This document shows positions 5,495 through 8,659 of a stretch of 8,659 nucleotides of DNA, one piece after another. The stretch's first letter is position 1; each line of letters starts with the position of its first letter. Location: positions 1-8,659 of the forward strand of contig CAAGKD010000009.1 in assembly GCA_900770335.1 (NCBI GenBank), read 5' to 3'. This stretch comes from an uncultured Sutterella sp. GTDB lineage: Bacteria; Pseudomonadota; Gammaproteobacteria; Burkholderiales; Burkholderiaceae_F. A model generated the notes under the pieces. It had not been told where the DNA came from. It made no database searches and saw nothing but the letters and a program-made list of their open reading frames with translations. The position numbers were made by a program, and so were the translations under genes.

Positions 5495-5875
5495 TCACTT
5501 CTGCCAGGGGGCCTTCTCCTCGAGAATCCGTCCATCGGTCATGGTCCAGGTCTCGAGGCTCTTTGCGCGGACCTGAATGCAGACGTACTCCATCGTCGAG
5601 TCCGGGGCGGCGCGCAGCGCGCGGCGGCCTTCAGGGGCGATCCGGAGCCAGTCGCCTGCGCGCACTTCGCGGGTGACGCCGTCAAGCCAGAGCTCGCCCC
5701 TGCCCGAGAGGATCCCGTAGATCTCCTCGTTCTTCCTGTGGGCGTGCACGAAGGGCGCGCCCGCGCCGGCGGGGAGCCGGTTGACGGACACTTCGGCGCC
5801 GGTGAGCTCGAGCGCATCATGGAGCTCCGTGCGGGGAGCGGCTTTGGGGACGCAGGTGATGGAGAGGACGGTCAT
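5495..5875 (-). CDS. Single-domain cupin protein, operator-controlled
   Basis: A 126-residue small beta-barrel protein. Cupin motif 1 is intact: GAPFVHAHRKNEEIYGILSG holds H44, H46 and E50 or E51 as metal ligands. Motif 2 (GDWLRIAPEGRRA, 74-86) lacks its usual His, which is Ala86 here, so any metal would be bound by three residues only. The ending SLETWTMTDGRI is a mark of a small cupin family frequent in gut bacteria as I recall; its substrate is not established. The start at 5875 follows AAGGAG and opens the first strand; the 49-codon upstream extension to 6022 crosses the promoter and operator and is not credible. It is first gene of a likely two-gene unit with the flavin-barrel protein. 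A strong promoter with two matching palindromes lies upstream, implying repression by a regulator encoded elsewhere. Confidence 0.9.
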   Translation of the reverse strand: MTVLSITCVPKAAPRTELHDALELTGAEVSVNRLPAGAGAPFVHAHRKNEEIYGILSGRGELWLDGVTREVRAGDWLRIAPEGRRALRAAPDSTMEYVCIQVRAKSLETWTMTDGRILEEKAPWQK

Positions 5876-5936
5876 TCTGTGAAATCTCCTTGAAGGCGCG
5901 CCGTCGGACGGAGCAGGCGTCAGCGGCCGCTTGTTT

Positions 5937-5950
5937 GTTCGACATCGAAC
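5937..5950. promoter_or_regulatory. Operator copy 2 (GTTCGACATCGAAC)
   Basis: Fourteen-base near-palindrome differing at one centre position from the perfect copy at 6000-6013. It lies about 37-50 bases after the predicted transcription start and before the cupin ribosome site. Centre-to-centre distance to the other copy is 63 bp, six helical turns. Confidence 0.7.
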
Positions 5951-5993
5951 GATTTGAGGAAAAGAAAGGCGCGGCAACCGCGCGACTGGTTGA

Positions 5994-6022
5994 AATATAG
6001 TTCGATATCGAACAACAGTCAA
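5994..6022 (-). promoter_or_regulatory. Sigma70-type promoter of the cupin/flavin-barrel unit
   Basis: Minus strand: -35 TTGACT (6022-6017), exactly 17 bases of spacer, -10 TATATT (5999-5994). This is by far the best consensus promoter in the window. The perfect palindrome fills 14 of the 17 spacer bases, so a protein bound there would exclude RNA polymerase. Predicted transcript start is about 5987, giving a leader of roughly 110 bases. Confidence 0.8.
6000..6013. promoter_or_regulatory. Operator copy 1 (GTTCGATATCGAAC), within promoter spacer
   Basis: Perfect 14-bp palindrome lying wholly between -35 and -10 of the cupin promoter. Size and symmetry suit a dimeric winged-helix repressor of MarR or similar type; the sequence alone does not identify the family. 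Confidence 0.75.
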
Positions 6023-6083
6023 GCCCTGAGAGTTCGCTGCAATGAGAAGCGCATGCGCTTTGCACGGGCTTTATCGCTGCATT

Positions 6084-6398
6084 TCAAGGCAGGCGCTCAG
6101 CCCAAAGTCTCGCGGTTTTGCATGCATAAGCCGATGGCGTCAAATCTTGGCTCAATTGTATAACTAGCTTACTTTGCTTTCTGGACTGTGCGATCGCCTT
6201 CGCCGCCCGAATCGTGTCCGCCAGTCTCCTGGCCGAAAGGAGCCGGTCCACCTCATCGGCTGAATCGAATAGCCCCGGGTATCCCAGCTGAGCCACGAGC
6301 GCCTTGTCCGCCTTCGCGACATGCAGGAGCCGACACTTGCCATTCTCCTTTACGAGCATGATCTTCCGGAGGCGCGTGATCAGCTCGCTGATGGTCAT
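6084..6398 (-). CDS. Hypothetical protein, possibly with a disrupted C-terminus
   Basis: A 104-residue ORF that I do not recognise. Residues 1 to about 74 look like a genuine helical, charged protein: TISELITRLRKIMLVKENG, then LLHVAKADKALVAQLGYPG, a DSADEVDRLL segment and an Ala/Arg-rich helix. The DNA for this part has the G/C-ending codons of the neighbours. After residue 74 (left of about 6175) the DNA turns visibly richer in A+T and the protein (SKLVIQLSQDLTPSAY) loses its pattern, suggesting the original reading frame has been cut or replaced. There is no signal peptide or membrane segment. The ribosome site (GGCGGG, ten bases from the ATG) is poor. It is divergent from topB with 62 bases between starts, and it sits upstream of the operator promoter. 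It could be a remnant rather than a working gene. Confidence 0.4.
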   Translation of the reverse strand: MTISELITRLRKIMLVKENGKCRLLHVAKADKALVAQLGYPGLFDSADEVDRLLSARRLADTIRAAKAIAQSRKQSKLVIQLSQDLTPSAYACKTARLWAERLP

Positions 6399-6425
6399 GC
6401 AAAATCCCGCCGGAACGGAGCTGCG

Positions 6426-6450
6426 GCGCGCCGGCGCGCGTCTCTAGAAT
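6426..6450 (+). promoter_or_regulatory. topB: topB promoter candidate with GC palindrome
   Basis: TAGAAT at 6445-6450 would start transcription about 6457, only a few bases before the ATG at 6461. A perfect 14-bp palindrome, GCGCGCCGGCGCGC, covers 6426-6439 and overlaps the -35 position, which has no consensus hexamer. No Shine-Dalgarno sequence precedes the ATG. Together this suggests a nearly leaderless mRNA; the palindrome may be chance in such GC-rich DNA. Confidence 0.4.
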
Positions 6451-6460
6451 GGCGTCCATC

Positions 6461-8563
6461 ATGAAGCTCTTCATCGCAGAAAAGCCCTCCCTCGCCCGCG
6501 CCATCGCCGAGGGGCTCGGCATCGAGAAATCCGGAAAGTCATCGATCGTCTGCCGCGGCGGCGCGGTCGTCACGTGGTGCTTCGGGCACCTGCTCGAGCA
6601 GGCTGAGCCCGACGCGTACCTCGGCGGCGCGCCGCAGGACGCGCCTGAGGCGATTCCGGCGGAGGGACCCGGGGAGGATGCTTTCGGACGCGCGGGGAGG
6701 GCAGGGGAAGCGAAGGGGGCAAAGAGACGGAGAGCGAAGAATGCGAAGGGCGCACGGACCTCAGGGCGCTCCGGAAGATCAGGAAAGTCCGGCCGCCGTC
6801 CCTGGCGGCTTGAGGATCTGCCGATCTTTCCGCATAAGTGGATCCTTGAGCCGCGCGGCGACGCGGGCGTGCGCGCGCAGCTCGCCGTCATCGGCAGGCT
6901 CCTGCGCGAGGCCGATTCGGTCGTCAACGCCGGAGATCCGGACCGCGAGGGGCAGCTCCTCGTCGACGAGGTGCTCGAGCACTTCCGCTGCCGCAGGCCC
7001 GTCGAGCGCTTCTGGGCCTCGGCGATCGATCCCGAGTCGATCCGGCGGGCGCTGAGGAGCCTCCGGCCCAACGCCGCGTTCGCCGGCATGCGGGACGCCG
7101 CGCTCGGCAGGAGCCGCGCCGACTGGCTTCTCGGCATGAATCTCTCGCGCCTCTACACGCTGCGCGAGGCGCGCGCGGGCAGGCGCCGTCTCGTGGTCGC
7201 GGGGCGCGTGCAGACGCCCACGCTCACGCTCGTCGCGCAGCGCGACTACGCCGTGAGGAACTTCAAGCCCGTGCCGTACCTGAGCATCCTCGCGGACTGC
7301 GTCGGGGCGGGCGTTCCCTTCACGGCGAAGTGGCTGCCGCGCGAGGGGCAGGCCGGGCTTGATTCGGAAGGAAGGCTCGTCGACCTCGATCTCGGCCGCA
7401 GGCTCGTTGAGCGGCTCGCCTCCGTGCGCGAGGCGCGGGTGGTCTCGAGCGAGACGAAGCGAAAGCGCCAGGCGCAGCCGCGGTGCTTTTCGCTCGCCGA
7501 CATCCAGCAGGCGGCCTCCCGCCGGATCGGGCTCACGGCCGAGCGCACGCTCGCGGTCTGCCAGGCGCTCTACGAGAAGCACAAGTGCGCCTCCTATCCG
7601 AGGACGGACTGCCAATATCTTCCCGAAAGCCAGCGCGCGGACGCGCCGCGCGTGCTCGCCGCGATCTCCCGGTCGATTCCCGGGGCGGAGGGGATCTGCT
7701 CGAAGGCCGATCCGTCGATCAAGTCCCCTACGTGGAACGACAGGAAGGTCACCGCCCACCACGGCATCATTCCGACGGGCGAGTCCGTCCCCTGGGAGCG
7801 GCTCTCCGAGGACGAGAGGAAGATTTACGCCATGATCGCCAAGCGCTACATCGCGCAGTTCCTGCCGGCATATGAGTGCGACGCGACGCGGATCGTCCTC
7901 GACGTCGGGGGCGAATCCTTCGTCGCCTCCGGAAGCGTCCCCGCGGTCGAAGGCTGGAAAATCCTCTATCGCAGGGAGATCCGCGCCGACCGCGAGCGGA
8001 GCCGAAGGGATGAGGCGCAGGCGGGCGAGCCCGACGAGAGCCAGGCCCTGCCGCGGCTCGCGAAGGACGATCGCGCGGACGTGCTCGCCGTGCGCGGGGT
8101 GCAGGCGCAGACCCGTCCGCCCGCGTACTACACCGAGGGCACGCTCATCGCCGCGATGGAGAGCATCCACCGGGCGTTCGAGGATCCGAAGATACGCGCC
8201 CGGCTCAAGGAGGCCGACGGCATCGGCACCCCCGCCACGCGCGCCGGAATCATCTCCGAGCTCAAGCGCAGGAAATTCCTCGTCGCGGAGGGCAAGCATC
8301 TTCACTGCTCGGACGAGGGCCGCGAGATGCTCCGCAAGGTGAGTCCGCGGATGCGCAGCGCCGTGCTCACGGCGCAGTACGAGGAGATGCTCGGCGAGGT
8401 CGAGGCGGGGCGGATGCGGCTCGAGGCGTTCGAGGAGCAGGTGAGGGCATTCGTTCGGGCGGAGATCGGCGCTGAAGGCGCAGGCGCATCAGGCCCGTCA
8501 GGCTCGTCAGTCGGCTCGGGAGGCTCCGGCGCCGCCGTCAGCCGGTGCCAGGGCGCACAATGA
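6461..8563 (+). CDS. topB: DNA topoisomerase III (type IA) with a 56-residue insertion
   Basis: Cuts and reseals single DNA strands to decatenate and relax DNA. It aligns with Escherichia coli TopB throughout: MKLFIAEKPSLARAIA with E7; the Toprim GDPDREGQLLVDEVL with D159, D161 and E163; RADWLLGMNLSR (about 219-230); GRVQTPTL (248-255); the catalytic Y379 in SYPRTDCQYLPE; DRKVTAHHGIIPT (427-439); and DGIGTPATRAGII (586-598). I chose 6461 because the family begins MKLFIAEKPS; the in-frame ATG at 6449 overlaps the TAGAAT hexamer. Between PDAY (50-53) and PWRLEDLP (from 114), where E. coli has 7 residues, lie about 60 residues rich in Gly, Arg, Lys and Ala, shifting the Toprim acids by 56. The C-terminal 30 residues (671-700) are Gly/Ser-rich, with no zinc-ribbon Cys clusters. 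At 700 residues it is longer than TopB (653) chiefly because of the insert. All catalytic residues are present. Confidence 0.97.
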   Translation: MKLFIAEKPSLARAIAEGLGIEKSGKSSIVCRGGAVVTWCFGHLLEQAEPDAYLGGAPQDAPEAIPAEGPGEDAFGRAGRAGEAKGAKRRRAKNAKGARTSGRSGRSGKSGRRPWRLEDLPIFPHKWILEPRGDAGVRAQLAVIGRLLREADSVVNAGDPDREGQLLVDEVLEHFRCRRPVERFWASAIDPESIRRALRSLRPNAAFAGMRDAALGRSRADWLLGMNLSRLYTLREARAGRRRLVVAGRVQTPTLTLVAQRDYAVRNFKPVPYLSILADCVGAGVPFTAKWLPREGQAGLDSEGRLVDLDLGRRLVERLASVREARVVSSETKRKRQAQPRCFSLADIQQAASRRIGLTAERTLAVCQALYEKHKCASYPRTDCQYLPESQRADAPRVLAAISRSIPGAEGICSKADPSIKSPTWNDRKVTAHHGIIPTGESVPWERLSEDERKIYAMIAKRYIAQFLPAYECDATRIVLDVGGESFVASGSVPAVEGWKILYRREIRADRERSRRDEAQAGEPDESQALPRLAKDDRADVLAVRGVQAQTRPPAYYTEGTLIAAMESIHRAFEDPKIRARLKEADGIGTPATRAGIISELKRRKFLVAEGKHLHCSDEGREMLRKVSPRMRSAVLTAQYEEMLGEVEAGRMRLEAFEEQVRAFVRAEIGAEGAGASGPSGSSVGSGGSGAAVSRCQGAQ
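6694..6719 (+). other. G-quadruplex motif inside the topB insertion
   Basis: Four G-runs of 4, 3, 4 and 5 bases are separated by loops of 1, 2 and 7 bases, meeting the canonical four-tract rule. They lie within a purine tract (51 of 60 bases purine over 6691-6750) on the coding strand, so the motif would also appear in the mRNA. Confidence 0.6.
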
Positions 8564-8659
8564 TGCCTTCAGGGGCATCCGGGATCCGGCGCATTCCCGA
8601 AGGCGAATCAGAAGAAAGGCGCGACGGCAGGCTTCGCGCAAACGCACGGACAATTGAGA
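8562..8659. other. Short region after topB
   Basis: A six-base stem GATGCC/GGCATC (8562-8567 with 8574-8579) overlaps the topB stop codon and has no T-tract, so it is not a convincing terminator. AGAAGAAAGG near 8609-8618 looks like a ribosome site, but no start codon or coding pattern can be judged before the window ends. Confidence 0.3.

Noticed and set aside
5876..6022. Longer N-terminus for the cupin starting at 6022
   Set aside because: It would put the promoter -10, both operators and a Shine-Dalgarno site inside the coding region; the internal ATG at 5875 has AAGGAG and matches the cupin fold start.
6047..6060. AAGCGCATGCGCTT palindrome as a third operator
   Set aside because: Unrelated to the GTTCGATATCGAAC motif; the GCGCATGCGC core recurs at 2836-2845 and within the asparaginase gene, as expected by chance in this DNA.
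6779..8305. 508-codon minus-strand open frame opposite topB
   Set aside because: Pure antisense shadow of a gene with all catalytic motifs; no motif or ribosome site supports it.
1..8659. CRISPR array, tRNA/rRNA genes, insertion sequence or prophage
   Set aside because: No regularly spaced repeats, cloverleaf, transposase motif, terminal repeats or phage structural genes were found on either strand.

Overview
The window is GC-rich, densely coded DNA with codon use strongly biased to G/C third positions. Gene content and promoter style suggest a proteobacterium, most likely a gut-associated member of the Burkholderiales such as Sutterella or a relative. That placement is an inference from remembered protein similarity; no rRNA or other marker gene is present.

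Layout, left to right. The minus strand carries the N-terminal 240 residues of a manganese-dependent inorganic pyrophosphatase (1-721), which runs off the left edge. A structured intergenic region follows, then a small plus-strand secreted protein (1010-1390). A minus-strand terminator (1408-1443) serves a type II-like L-asparaginase without a signal peptide (1472-2479). Positions 2480-2869 hold the asparaginase leader and promoter, a terminator, and a run of strong inverted repeats that could be a small RNA. Next come a YbaK-family aminoacyl-tRNA deacylase (2870-3355) and the C-terminal stump of a short-chain dehydrogenase (3453 to about 3800), both minus. The stump ends where a plus-strand tRNA-dihydrouridine synthase with its own promoter begins (3858-4913). 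Beyond a shared hairpin lies a minus-strand pair: a cupin (5495-5875) followed by an FMN-binding split-barrel protein (5018-5413). A sigma70-type promoter in front of the cupin has a perfect 14-bp palindrome inside its spacer and a second copy exactly 63 bp downstream. After a minus-strand orphan ORF (6084-6398), DNA topoisomerase III (6461-8563) fills the right side, with a 56-residue basic insertion near its N-terminus.

Most genes are separately transcribed housekeeping or small metabolic functions. The only clear functional unit is the operator-controlled cupin/flavin-barrel pair. The stretch 3453-5875 (broken dehydrogenase, dihydrouridine synthase, flavin barrel, cupin) resembles families I associate with gut anaerobes and may have been assembled by transfer, although its base composition is not distinct.

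I found no CRISPR array, tRNA, rRNA, insertion sequence, phage gene or recognisable defence system. The strongest unexplained signals are the two-operator cupin promoter, the topoisomerase insert with its G-quadruplex-type coding sequence, the structured RNA candidate at 2633-2788, and the dehydrogenase/dihydrouridine synthase junction.
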